Positions 1-9,122 of a DNA stretch of 63,984 nucleotides are shown here, piece by piece. The notes below the pieces were generated by a model. It had not been told where the DNA came from and did no database searches. It saw nothing but the letters and a program-made list of their open reading frames with translations. The stretch is from the NCBI GenBank assembly GCA_021299375.1, contig JAJTGR010000065.1:1-63984 (forward strand). Direction: 5' to 3'. The stretch comes from Gemmatimonadota bacterium. GTDB lineage: Bacteria; Gemmatimonadota; Gemmatimonadetes; Gemmatimonadales; Gemmatimonadaceae. The position numbers and the translations under genes are program-made. Position 1 is the stretch's first letter. Each line of letters begins with the position of its first letter.

Positions 1-74
1 AGCATCTCGAGGCCGCTCCAATCGCGCGCGAAGGCGCGGCGGATGTCGGGGTCGGTCGAGATGGTCGGGTGCAC
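1..74 (-). CDS. N-terminal fragment of a gene downstream of serA, perhaps an FAD-linked oxidase
   Basis: A minus-strand reading frame opens at a GTG 8 nt after the serA stop codon and runs off the left edge of the window. The 24 visible residues include STDPDIRRAF and ARDWSG, which resemble the first residues of FAD-linked oxidases (glycolate oxidase/D-lactate dehydrogenase type), where a DPDV...DWTG-like segment precedes the FAD-binding domain. The frame is short, so both its reality and the family are uncertain. The close spacing suggests cotranscription with serA. Confidence 0.4.
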   Translation of the reverse strand, partial: MHPTISTDPDIRRAFARDWSGLEM

Positions 75-81
75 GGTGCGA

Positions 82-1683
82 CTACTCACTGCGAAAGTGC
101 ACCACGCTCGCGGAGAGCACATCGGGCAGGTCGAGCAGCGCGCGCCGGGTCTCCTCGCTCACGGCGCCGTCCACCGAAATGGCCGCCAGCGCGTCACCAC
201 CCTGCGCGAGACGGGCCTGGTGGTACTCGGCGATGTTCACGCGCTGCTCGCCGAGCAGGGTGCCCACGCGCCCGATGACACCGGGTACGTCGAGGTTGGT
301 GAGAATGAGCAGCGTCTGTCGCGGGTTGACGTCGATGTGGAACGAGCCGATCTGCGTAAGGCGCGGTGTGCCGCCGTCGGGGGCGGTCCCCATGACGGCG
401 AGCTGCTGCATGCCACCGGCCAGTGCCACTTCGAGGGCGCGGGCGCCAAGTTCGCTGGACTCGCCCACGGACAGCTCGATCCCGCGCGCCTCGGCCAACG
501 CGCGGGCGTTGATGAGATTGAGGCGATCGGTTTCAATCACGCCTTCGAGCACACCCGCCGCCGCGGCCGCGAGCAGCGCTCCGGTGCCGTGGGCGAGGTC
601 AGGGCTCACGCGCAGCGCCAGCTTGCGCACGGCGCGCATGCCCTGATCGGCGAGCACGGCGCGGGCCACGGCGGCGGCGCGGCGCGCCACCAGCATGGCG
701 GGCTGCAGCTCGCCCCATTCGCCGGCGCCACCGGCGACGTTGATGGACTTGGAGAGGTCGTTGCGCAGGAGCGCGTCGCGCACCGCGAGACACACGTCGC
801 GCGAGACATTGCGCTGGGCCTCGACGGTGTTGGCGCCCAGGTGCGGGGTGAGCAGCAGGTTGGGTACGCTGCGCAGCGGCGAGTCGGTGGCGAGCGGCTC
901 GGCGCTGTATACGTCGAGCACGGCGCCGCGCAGCTGGTCGGCGTCCAGCGCCGCCAGCAGCGCCGTTTCGTCGACAATGCCGCCGCGCGCCATGTTCACC
1001 ACCACCGACCGGGACGGCAGGCGCCCAAGCTCGCGCTTGCCGATCATCCCCTGCGTCTCCTCGGTGAGCGGTACGTGCAGCGTGAGCACGTTCGTTTCGG
1101 CGAGCAGGGCGTCGAGCGACGGCGCGCGGCGTACGCGGAGTGCCGTGAAGCGCTCGTCGGCGATGTAGGGGTCGTAGGCCACCACGGTCATACCAAAGGC
1201 GTGGGCGCGCAGGGCGACCTCGCTGCCAATGCGCCCCAGGCCGACAATGCCCAGCACCTTGCCCTTGAGTTCACGCCCCATGAAGGAGGCGCGATCCCAC
1301 CGCCCGTGCCGCATGACATCGGCGGCGCGCGGAATCTGCCGCAGCAGGCCGATGACGGCGCCGAAGAACAGCTCGGCCACGGCCACCGTGTTGCCCGCCG
1401 GCGCATTGATGACGGCAATGCCGAGCGAGGTGGCGACATCGAGGGCGATGTTGTCGATACCGACGCCGGCGCGGCCGACGACCTTGAGTCTGGCACCGGC
1501 TTTCAGCAGGTCGCCGGAGATGCGCGTGGCGCTGCGGCCGACGATGGCGTCGTACTCACCGATGCGGGCGAGCAGGTCGTCCTTGGGGAGCGTGGGCATT
1601 TCGTCGACCTGCAACAACGGCTCGGCAGCGAGCAGCGCAACACCTTCCTGGTCGACTTCATCAGTGACGAGCACGCGGAACAT
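82..1683 (-). CDS. serA: D-3-phosphoglycerate dehydrogenase, long ACT-domain form
   Basis: Oxidises 3-phosphoglycerate to 3-phosphohydroxypyruvate with NAD+, the first step of cytoplasmic serine synthesis. The 533-residue length matches the long form with intervening and C-terminal ACT regulatory domains. The NAD-binding motif GLGRIG lies at about residues 148-153. The catalytic set is visible as Arg in NMARGGIVDE (about 233), Glu in VYSAEP (about 262) and His in LTPHLGA (about 281). The last 75 residues, starting near LLILTNLDVPGVIGRVG, form the ACT domain that normally binds serine for feedback inhibition. The ATG start gives the standard N-terminus FRVLVTDEVDQEG. A probable oxidoreductase gene follows 8 nt downstream. 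I see no other serine-pathway gene nearby. Confidence 0.95.
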   Translation of the reverse strand: MFRVLVTDEVDQEGVALLAAEPLLQVDEMPTLPKDDLLARIGEYDAIVGRSATRISGDLLKAGARLKVVGRAGVGIDNIALDVATSLGIAVINAPAGNTVAVAELFFGAVIGLLRQIPRAADVMRHGRWDRASFMGRELKGKVLGIVGLGRIGSEVALRAHAFGMTVVAYDPYIADERFTALRVRRAPSLDALLAETNVLTLHVPLTEETQGMIGKRELGRLPSRSVVVNMARGGIVDETALLAALDADQLRGAVLDVYSAEPLATDSPLRSVPNLLLTPHLGANTVEAQRNVSRDVCLAVRDALLRNDLSKSINVAGGAGEWGELQPAMLVARRAAAVARAVLADQGMRAVRKLALRVSPDLAHGTGALLAAAAAGVLEGVIETDRLNLINARALAEARGIELSVGESSELGARALEVALAGGMQQLAVMGTAPDGGTPRLTQIGSFHIDVNPRQTLLILTNLDVPGVIGRVGTLLGEQRVNIAEYHQARLAQGGDALAAISVDGAVSEETRRALLDLPDVLSASVVHFRSE

Positions 1684-1866
1684 TGAGGCAGGGCAGAAGG
1701 CGATGGATCAGCTTCGCAGTGCGGTGACGCAGGACGCCACGGATGCGACGGAAACGGGCAGGACCAGACAGGATCTCACCCCTAATCTAGGGGTGGCCCG
1801 TGCTGTTTCGTGTCCGGTTTCCGCTGAATCCGCGGGCCATGGAACGCCTGGCCAACGGCGCGCCCG

Positions 1867-2400
1867 CTACACGCCGAGCTGCCGCCGCAGGGCGTCGCGC
1901 AACGATACCAGCGTGTCGTCTTCGGCGGCCGGCGAGTCGTCGCGGACGTGCAGCTCGATGCCGTCGGCCACGGTAATGCGCCGCCAGCTGGCCACCGGGG
2001 TCCCCGCAGCCTTGGCCACGGCATCGGTCTGCAGCGAGAGCGACGGGGCCAGCGACGCGGCGACGCGGCGCTCGAGGGCGTCGCCAGTGACTTCGCGCAT
2101 CTCGGCCTTGATGGCGTCGAGCGTCTGTCCTTCACGCTGGCGGATCTTGATGGCCAGCAGCTGCAGCAGGTGGCGATAACCGTACGTGGCGGCAGTGCCG
2201 GCGCCCTCCGGGCGGTCGAGCAGGCCATTGGCCACATAGAAGCGCACGGCACGCGCGCTCGGTACGGCGCGGGCCGACGCGTTCGTGGGTTTCACCCCCG
2301 CCGAGTCGACCAAGGCAGCGGCGTGGGCCGCGAGGCCGCGGGCATTCCACGGGGCATGGCGCGCATGAGCGCGCAGGAGCTGGACGGGAGACTCGGCCAT
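1867..2400 (-). CDS. MerR-family transcriptional regulator
   Basis: A 177-residue DNA-binding protein. The segment RAVRFYVANGLLDRPEG followed by YGYRHLLQLLAIKIRQREG is the typical MerR helix-turn-helix plus wing (helix 2 with the [Y/F]Y..GL motif). It is followed by a helix, TLDAIKAEM, that usually leads into the dimerisation coil. No Cys/His metal-binding loop is visible at the C-terminus, so it is probably not a metal sensor; the ligand is unknown. The frame stays open upstream to about 2709, but that part is arginine-rich shadow. The ATG at 2400 is chosen because coding quality starts there and a TATATT box sits 10 nt before it. Confidence 0.85.
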   Translation of the reverse strand: MAESPVQLLRAHARHAPWNARGLAAHAAALVDSAGVKPTNASARAVPSARAVRFYVANGLLDRPEGAGTAATYGYRHLLQLLAIKIRQREGQTLDAIKAEMREVTGDALERRVAASLAPSLSLQTDAVAKAAGTPVASWRRITVADGIELHVRDDSPAAEDDTLVSLRDALRRQLGV

Positions 2401-2410
2401 GGGACGGGCA

Positions 2411-2416
2411 AATATA
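2411..2416 (-). promoter_or_regulatory. -10-like TATATT box close to the MerR start codon
   Basis: On the minus strand the hexamer TATATT lies 10 nt upstream of the MerR ATG, in an AT-rich patch within GC-rich DNA. No ribosome binding site separates it from the start codon. This spacing would put transcription initiation almost at the ATG, as in leaderless mRNAs. No convincing -35 box is visible. Confidence 0.35.
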
Positions 2417-2614
2417 CGCCCGATCTGCGCGGCGCGCCGGACCGGTGATGGCGTGCGGACGGCTACGCGCGGAGGATGACGCGCATACCGCCGCGCCCAC
2501 TCCCGAGCTCGAGGGCTGCATCCGCCACGTTGGCGCGGTCTGCCCCTCGCCCGTATTTCAGGGGCGGTGTTCCAACCCATCCCCGTTCTCGCAACGTGGT
2601 GGACGCCGGCAGGG

Positions 2615-3484
2615 TCAGGCCGCAGCCGCCACGGGCAGCGCACCGAGGAAGTGCTGCAGTACGGGGTTGAAGAGCCGCGGATGCTCGTCGTGCGGCAGGT
2701 CGCCGGCACGGATTGGGACGAACTCCGCCTTGGGCACCAGTGCCCGCACCGCCGAGGCCTCGCGAAAGGGGGTCTGCGCCGCCGCCGTACCCCATACCAG
2801 CAGCAGCGGCTGCGCGACCGCCGGCAGCGACCGCCGAATGTCGACGTTCAGACGCATCCCGACAAAGGCGGCCGGCGCGTATCGGGCGTTCGGCTGGTTG
2901 GCACTCTGCCAGAACAGGTCGAGCGCTTCGGGCGCGATTGGGTCGGCGTAGATGTCCTTGAGAAAGAACCGGATGCTGGCCCGCGAGACGAGTGCCTGAA
3001 AGAGTGCCTCGCCGATAACCGGGGTGCGGAACAGGCCCTGCACCATGTCGCCGGCCACTCCCCCGTTGCGTACCAGCCGCGACACGCCGGCGGGCCCGAT
3101 TGCACACACGGCGCGCACCAGCTCGGGATGCGTTGCCGCCACCTCGATGGCGTAGGTGCCGCCGAGCGACGAGCCGACGAGCACGGCCGGTGCTGCGACG
3201 ACATCCCGCAGGAAGTCGCGCACGAGTTCGAGGTAGAGGTCGGCCGTGTACGAAATGGCTGGCCGGTCGGATGCGCCAAAGCCGAGCAAGTCGAGCGCAT
3301 AGCACGTGGCGTGCTCGGCGAGCGCCGGCACCGTGTGGCGCCACTCGGCGCTCCACGCCGCCGCGTGGATGGAGTGCAGGAAAACGAGAGGCTCGCCATG
3401 GCCACGGACGACGTAGGCGACCTGCCAGCCCCGCCACGCGTAGAAGCGGCGTTCCCCTCCGAGCGGATTCGGGAGGGTGTTCAT
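2615..3484 (-). CDS. Alpha/beta-fold hydrolase
   Basis: A 289-residue hydrolase. It has the oxyanion segment VFLHSIHAAAW, the nucleophile elbow VGSSLGG (Ser in GxSxG) and a C-terminal His in LPHDEHP, in the usual order. The position after strand 6 reads VWGTAAAQTP, without the usual Asp; from memory, related cyanobacterial-type hydrolases also lack it there, so this may be a family trait rather than a defect. The N-terminus reads NPLGGERRFYAWRGWQVAYV, with no signal peptide, suggesting a cytoplasmic enzyme. The frame is open further upstream, but the ATG at 3484 begins the recognisable fold. The substrate cannot be inferred. The gene stands alone between regulators. Confidence 0.85.
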   Translation of the reverse strand: MNTLPNPLGGERRFYAWRGWQVAYVVRGHGEPLVFLHSIHAAAWSAEWRHTVPALAEHATCYALDLLGFGASDRPAISYTADLYLELVRDFLRDVVAAPAVLVGSSLGGTYAIEVAATHPELVRAVCAIGPAGVSRLVRNGGVAGDMVQGLFRTPVIGEALFQALVSRASIRFFLKDIYADPIAPEALDLFWQSANQPNARYAPAAFVGMRLNVDIRRSLPAVAQPLLLVWGTAAAQTPFREASAVRALVPKAEFVPIRAGDLPHDEHPRLFNPVLQHFLGALPVAAAA

Positions 3485-3707
3485 GTTGGGCTGACCGGAA
3501 AGAGAACCTGCACGAAGCAGCGGGCTTGGCCGCCCACTTCGCCGAAAAACCGCGATCGCGCGTGTTGTGCCGACTCGCCAGGCCGCCCGTGTGACACTCC
3601 CCAGTATCACCCACCACCCACCGGAACGACCTGACGATGATGTCGGCACGCTCGCGCGATCGCGCCCGCTCCCGCCGGAGCGATGTGCTGACGCCGCGAA
3701 GGCGGCG

Positions 3708-4175
3708 TTACTCCCTGGTACTCTCGGCGAACGCGGTGCGCACGCCGACCGTGGACGCATGCTGTGCAATCGTGGCAAGGTCGACCGGCTTCTCGAGGAA
3801 ATGCAGGGCACCCAGCCGGAACGAAGCCTGACGATTCGCGTCGTCGGGGTAGGCCGTGAGCACCAGCACCATCGCGTCCGGGGACAGCATGCCAGCCAGC
3901 GCCATGACCTGCAGCCCACCGTCCCGCTTTCCACCCAGCCGGAGGTCGGTCACGATCAAGTCGAAGCGCTGCGTTCGCAGTTTTTCCAACGCCTCAGGCA
4001 GAAGCGCCGCCGCCGTGACGGCGTTCCCGTCGACCTCGAACAGCTCGACGAGGACGTCCCGAATGGATGCTTCATCCTCGACGATCAGCACGGCCCTGTT
4101 TGATCCTTCGCTCTTCATGCACTCATTGATGGCGAGTTCCGGGCCGGATTTTTCAGTGGACCGTAGGTCGTTCAT
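3708..4175 (-). CDS. Stand-alone response-regulator receiver domain
   Basis: A 155-residue single-domain receiver. It shows the acidic pair in VLIVEDEAS, the phosphoacceptor Asp in LIVTDLRL (about residue 77), the Thr switch in VLTAYPD and the conserved Lys in FLEKPVD. No output domain follows, so it may relay phosphate or act through protein contacts. It lies about 100 bp downstream of the NtrC-type regulator and histidine kinase on the same strand, which suggests they form one signalling unit. A second ATG at 4118 (MKSEGSN) is an equally possible start, because the first 19 codons have poorer coding bias. Confidence 0.88.
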   Translation of the reverse strand: MNDLRSTEKSGPELAINECMKSEGSNRAVLIVEDEASIRDVLVELFEVDGNAVTAAALLPEALEKLRTQRFDLIVTDLRLGGKRDGGLQVMALAGMLSPDAMVLVLTAYPDDANRQASFRLGALHFLEKPVDLATIAQHASTVGVRTAFAESTRE

Positions 4176-4276
4176 TTACAGCATGTTGGAGCGTCAGGTC
4201 CTCACGAAACTGCTGGCGGCGTGGTGTCGGAAATGCTCCACTGTGTGTACTGGTGTCCGAAATCCGGTCGACGGAT

Positions 4277-5590
4277 TTACGACTCGAGGCCGTATCGTTT
4301 GAGCTTTTCGAGCAGCGTGGACCGGGCGATGCCAAGGGTGCGGGCGGCCTGCGAGCGGTTGCCCTTGGCCGCATCGAGGGCCATGCGAATGGTGTCCCGC
4401 TCGGCGTCTTCGAGCGTCCGGAGGGCCGTCGTGCCCCGCGCCGGCGGAGGCGCCGGCAGGTCGGCGGGGAGCCCGAGGTGGACCACATCGATGGCGGTGC
4501 CGCGCGCCAGAATGGCGGCGCGCCAGAGGGTGTTCTTGAGCTCGCGGATGTTGCCCGGCCAGCGATAGGCCACCAGCGTCTCTTCGGCCGCGCGCGTCAG
4601 GACGACACCCTTGGGGAGGAACGCCTGTGCCATGGGCAGGATCTCCTCGGGGCGGGCACGCAGGGGCGGCAGGGTGAGCGTCAGCACCTGGAGCCGATAG
4701 TAGAGGTCGGCGCGAAAGCGGCGGTCGGCGACCGCGTCGGCGAGCGGCTGGTGGGTGGCGCCGATCACCCGGGCACTGCTGCGCAGCATGGTGGTGCCCC
4801 CCAGCCGGCGAAAGGTGCGTTCCTCCAGCACCTTGAGCAGGCGTGGCTGCACCTCCTGCCCCAGTTCCGCGATCTCGTCGAGGAAGACGGTGCCCTCGCC
4901 AGCCACTTCCAGCAGCCCCCGTTTGGCTTGGCGGGCATCAGTGAAGGCTCCCCGTTCGTGTCCAAACAGTTCGCTTTCGAAAAACGTCGTCGACAGCGAT
5001 GCGCAGTTGATCTCCACGAACGGCGACGGGGCTCGCCCCGACCGATCATGAATCTGCCGGGCCACGAACCCCTTGCCGGTCCCGGTCTCCCCCTGCAACA
5101 GCACGGGGGCATCGGCGTTCTGCGCTGCGAGGGTAATGAGGTCGTCCAGCGTGGGCGCCAGCGCCGTCTGATCGGGTAGCTCGGCCCGGTCGCGTGCCCG
5201 GAGTACGGCCACCTCCTGACGCAGGCGGCCACGTTCGGCCGCGCGGTGCACCGCACTGGCCAACGTCTCCAGATCGACCGGTTTTTCAAGCAGATCGCTG
5301 GCCCCGTGCTGCATGGCCTGCACCGCGGTGCGCACGTCGGCGAAGCCGGTGAGCACGATGACCGCCAGCTCCGGGTCGTCGGCGCGCAGCGCGTCGAGGG
5401 CCCGAATGCCGTCGGCGTCGGGAAGCCTGAGGTCGAGCAGTACCACATCCGGGGCGTGTTCTGCCGCAAACTGCCGCCCTTGTGACGCGGTGCTGGCGCC
5501 ACGTGCTGTATACCCGAACGTTTCGAAGAACTCCACCAGGGTGGAGCGCACCGTGTCGTCGTCGTCCACCACCAGCAGGGAGAGCGTCAT
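4277..5590 (-). CDS. NtrC-family sigma-54-type response regulator
   Basis: A 437-residue protein with three domains. The receiver domain covers residues 1-120 (Asp53 in [10 protein letters not shown], Lys in LEKPVD). The AAA+ domain covers about 145-370, with Walker A GETGTGKG at 168-175 and Walker B TVFLDE near 235-240. A Fis-type helix-turn-helix at the C-terminus contains [17 protein letters not shown]. The sigma-54 contact loop reads GAFTDA instead of GAFTGA. Phosphorylation should trigger ATP-driven activation of sigma-54 promoters. The gene starts 13 nt after the stop of the histidine kinase, its obvious partner. The ATG at 5590 is chosen because the receiver fold begins there. Confidence 0.93.
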   Translation of the reverse strand: MTLSLLVVDDDDTVRSTLVEFFETFGYTARGASTASQGRQFAAEHAPDVVLLDLRLPDADGIRALDALRADDPELAVIVLTGFADVRTAVQAMQHGASDLLEKPVDLETLASAVHRAAERGRLRQEVAVLRARDRAELPDQTALAPTLDDLITLAAQNADAPVLLQGETGTGKGFVARQIHDRSGRAPSPFVEINCASLSTTFFESELFGHERGAFTDARQAKRGLLEVAGEGTVFLDEIAELGQEVQPRLLKVLEERTFRRLGGTTMLRSSARVIGATHQPLADAVADRRFRADLYYRLQVLTLTLPPLRARPEEILPMAQAFLPKGVVLTRAAEETLVAYRWPGNIRELKNTLWRAAILARGTAIDVVHLGLPADLPAPPPARGTTALRTLEDAERDTIRMALDAAKGNRSQAARTLGIARSTLLEKLKRYGLES

Positions 5591-5603
5591 GGGCGGCCGC
5601 CGC

Positions 5604-7121
5604 TCACGTGGCCGTGGTGGGAGGGAGGAGCAGCGTGAGCGTGGTGCCAAGCTCCGGCAGGCTGTCGATGGTGATGGTGCCGCCGTGTTCGTCCATGATG
5701 CGCTGGCACAATGCGAGCCCGATACCGGTGCCACCGGCCTTGGTGGAGTAGAAGAACTCGAAGACGTGCGGCAGCACCTCCGGCGCAATGGCGAGGCCGC
5801 CATTGGTGAGCCGGCAGCGCCAGCCCCCGTTGGGCAACACCTGGCTGGAGAGGATGAGCTCCGAGCCGTCCGGCGCCGCATCGCAGGCGTTGAGGAGGAT
5901 GTTGCGGTACACCTGGCCGAGCTGCTCCGGGTCGAGCAGGCTGCGCACCGGCTGTTCGGGGCGCGAGCGGCGGATGGTCAGGTGCTTGGCTTGGAGTCGG
6001 GCCCGTTCGCCTTCGAGAATGTCATCCCAGACGACCTCGGGGTCGGCGGGCACGAGGTGCACGGCGTTGGGGCGGCCGAACTCCAACAGCGACGTGACCA
6101 TCTTGTTCAACCGTTCGACCTCGCGGAGGATGCGCCCCACGTTCTTGTCGACGATCGGGTCCTCGCCGGCGCGGACGCGAAGCAGTTGCGCCGCGGAGGA
6201 GATGCCAAAGAGCGGGTTACGGAGCTCGTGGGCGACGCCGGCGGCGACCTCGCCAATGGCCTCCAGGCGTCGCTTCTGTTCGACGCGCCGCACGAGCCAG
6301 GCCCGTTCGATGGCCACGGCGGTCTGGGCGGCGATCACCGCGAGTACGCGCTCCGCCTCCTCGAGCGCCTGTTCGGACTCGATCGGTTCGGCATGGAGCG
6401 TGATGGCGCCGAGCACGCCCTCGGCACTGACGAGCGGGGCGGTGATCTCCAGGCTGCCCTGCTCCGAGGAGCGGACGACGTGGCCGGTGGCCAGCGCATC
6501 GAGCCAGGTGCGGGTGAGGCGCTGCTCGAGCTGCTCCGGCGACCGGTCGCGGTAGCCTTGCCGATGCGTGACACGGAACTGTGCGGTGTCGTCGTCAGCG
6601 AGGGCGATGACGAACCCGGTGGACGGCACGGCGCGCCGCAGTTGCTGCGCCACCTCCTCGTACACGCGGTCGAGGGCAATGGCCTCGGCGAGGGCAATGC
6701 CGGTGTTGATCAGCGCCTCGCGCGAGCGGTGGCTGGGCGTGATGTCGACCGTCGAGAAAACGAACCCGCAGACTTCCCCGTCTTCCTCCATCGCGGTGAC
6801 CTGCATGAGGAAGACCCGTTCCTCGGTAGGGGAGTTGCACGGGAACTCCCAGCGCACGAGCGGTACGCGGCGCTCGCGCAGCAGCGTCATGGCGCGTTCG
6901 ATCTGCTCCCGCGACGGGTCGTCGGCGACGCTGTCAAACACGGAGCACCCGAGCACCGCGGATTCTGCGGCGATCCCGGGTGCTCCGTTGTCGGTCGCAA
7001 AGCGCGACCACATGCTGTTGGCCGCCGTGATCCGGCCGTCGAGATCGACGGACCAGATCGTAAACGGCAGGGCATCGAGCAGCCGCCGGGCGAACGGCGG
7101 CTGCTCGGTGGTGGTGTTCAC
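5604..7121 (-). CDS. PAS-GAF sensor histidine kinase
   Basis: A 505-residue kinase with no membrane segment, so it is probably cytoplasmic. Residues 10-130 form a PAS domain ([19 protein letters not shown]). Residues 140-275 form a GAF-like domain. The H-box [10 protein letters not shown] has the phosphorylated His near residue 298. The ATPase domain shows the N-box [10 protein letters not shown] and the G-box [18 protein letters not shown]. It autophosphorylates and should pass phosphate to the adjacent NtrC-type regulator encoded 13 nt downstream. The architecture resembles NtrB-like soluble kinases of two-component pairs that control sigma-54 genes. The signal sensed by PAS or GAF is unknown. 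Confidence 0.93.
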   Translation of the reverse strand: MNTTTEQPPFARRLLDALPFTIWSVDLDGRITAANSMWSRFATDNGAPGIAAESAVLGCSVFDSVADDPSREQIERAMTLLRERRVPLVRWEFPCNSPTEERVFLMQVTAMEEDGEVCGFVFSTVDITPSHRSREALINTGIALAEAIALDRVYEEVAQQLRRAVPSTGFVIALADDDTAQFRVTHRQGYRDRSPEQLEQRLTRTWLDALATGHVVRSSEQGSLEITAPLVSAEGVLGAITLHAEPIESEQALEEAERVLAVIAAQTAVAIERAWLVRRVEQKRRLEAIGEVAAGVAHELRNPLFGISSAAQLLRVRAGEDPIVDKNVGRILREVERLNKMVTSLLEFGRPNAVHLVPADPEVVWDDILEGERARLQAKHLTIRRSRPEQPVRSLLDPEQLGQVYRNILLNACDAAPDGSELILSSQVLPNGGWRCRLTNGGLAIAPEVLPHVFEFFYSTKAGGTGIGLALCQRIMDEHGGTITIDSLPELGTTLTLLLPPTTAT

Positions 7122-7151
7122 CCGCGACTCACCGCCGGCGCGGTCGGGTGG

Positions 7152-7955
<804 letters not shown>

Positions 7956-8040
7956 GACGGCCTCCTCTCCTTGCTGGGGAATGGTGCCGGCGCCTCGGGC
8001 ACCCCCGACGCGCCGAACTACCGGTGAAAATCCACTGCTC

Positions 8041-8069
8041 CTAGTACATACAGAAGCGTCTGGAGTCAA
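8041..8069 (-). promoter_or_regulatory. Sigma-70-type promoter for the H1-like gene
   Basis: On the minus strand TTGACT (8069-8064) and TACTAG (8046-8041) are separated by exactly 17 nt. This is a good match to -35 and -10 consensus boxes in otherwise GC-rich DNA. Transcription would begin near 8033, giving a leader of roughly 80 nt that contains the strong ribosome site before the ATG at 7955. Confidence 0.6.
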
Positions 8070-8298
8070 GCGCCCACGCGAAAGTGCGCCCGCTACGCAG
8101 CCGGCGTGTGCGCCACGCCCGCGGAGCGCCGGGCAGCGCTGGTCCTACCACCAACGCGATGAGCCCATGTCCGTCCGGTATGTCGGGCACCAGACGGCCG
8201 CCCCGGTGGCCCCGGTCATGTCGCAGGCGGCGTTGGCGAGGCGCGCGCGATGCAGGCAGGGCATTGCGCGCGCCACGGCCCCACCGGGTGACCCGCTC

Positions 8299-9057
8299 TT
8301 ACTTCCGGGCCTCGGCGGCGGCGCGATCGATCTCGGCGCGGTGCATCTGATACTCCTCACGGCCGGTGGCGAGCTGGGCCTGCAGCACCTTGAGCAAGCG
8401 CTGGTCGAAGCCCCTGGCTGCCGCAGCGTCGCTGGTCATGCGCGCAGCGCGCGCACCCAGCAGCAGGCCGAGCAGGTTCTCCGGGTCCCGCTGCAGAATG
8501 GTGTCCGCCTGCGCCCGCGCCACGGCTGGGTTGTTGGTCACCTCGGCGATGCGGCCGAAGTGATAGCGCTCGTCGGCGGTGGGGTTCTCGAGCATCTCGT
8601 GCGAGGCCATCGCCATGGGCGCAAAAAACGCCACCGAGTCGACCTTGCCGAACTCGGCGTACTCCATGATGCGCGTGTAGAGGCGGTTGGCGCGCTCGCT
8701 GGGGGAGAGGTTGGCGATGTTGGGCGCCGGGCCGCCGCCCTGAGTCACGGGCGCGGCGCCGGCGGCAACGCCGTCGACGGCCTGGGTGGGGAGTGAATTG
8801 GCCGAGCCGTCGATGCCGGAGCCCTTGGCGGCGCCGAAATTCTTGCCGGCGAACATGGCCACGAGCGCGAGCAGGGCGACGAAGGCCACGCCCCAGGGCA
8901 ACACGGCCGCGGCGCCTGACGCGGGCGCGCCCGGCTGGCGCATGGCGGGAAGCCCCTGACCCACGGGTGTGCCGCAGCGATGACAGAAGCGGGCGCCGCC
9001 CGAGAGGGCGGCGCCACAGGCGGCGCAGAAGCCGGCGGAAGCGTTGGGTGCGGTCAT
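8299..9057 (-). CDS. Zinc-ribbon membrane protein with C-terminal helical repeats
   Basis: A 252-residue protein of unknown function. Four cysteines at about residues 11, 14, 25 and 28 (CAACGAAL and CHRCGTP) form a zinc ribbon. A single membrane segment (WGVAFVALLALVAMFAG) follows near residues 55-72. The C-terminal half, after a Gly/Ala/Pro-rich linker, contains TPR-like helices (ANRLYTRIMEYAEFG, and ADTILQRDPENLLGLLLGARAA). The ribbon should face the cytoplasm and the helical part the periplasm. It is divergent from glnA with a 65-bp gap. A TACCTT box 9 nt before its ATG suggests its own promoter. Confidence 0.8.
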   Translation of the reverse strand: MTAPNASAGFCAACGAALSGGARFCHRCGTPVGQGLPAMRQPGAPASGAAAVLPWGVAFVALLALVAMFAGKNFGAAKGSGIDGSANSLPTQAVDGVAAGAAPVTQGGGPAPNIANLSPSERANRLYTRIMEYAEFGKVDSVAFFAPMAMASHEMLENPTADERYHFGRIAEVTNNPAVARAQADTILQRDPENLLGLLLGARAARMTSDAAAARGFDQRLLKVLQAQLATGREEYQMHRAEIDRAAAEARK

Positions 9058-9066
9058 GACCGCACA

Positions 9067-9079
9067 AAGGTACTACAAT
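9067..9079. promoter_or_regulatory. Back-to-back -10-like boxes between the zinc-ribbon gene and glnA
   Basis: The 65-bp divergent gap holds TACCTT on the minus strand (9072-9067), 9 nt before the zinc-ribbon ATG. TACAAT lies on the plus strand (9074-9079), 43 nt before the glnA GTG. Both are AT-rich islands in GC-rich DNA. No clear -35 elements are visible. Confidence 0.35.
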
Positions 9080-9122
9080 TCGAGGCGCCCATACCATCAT
9101 CCCCTTTCATCACCGGGCAGCC

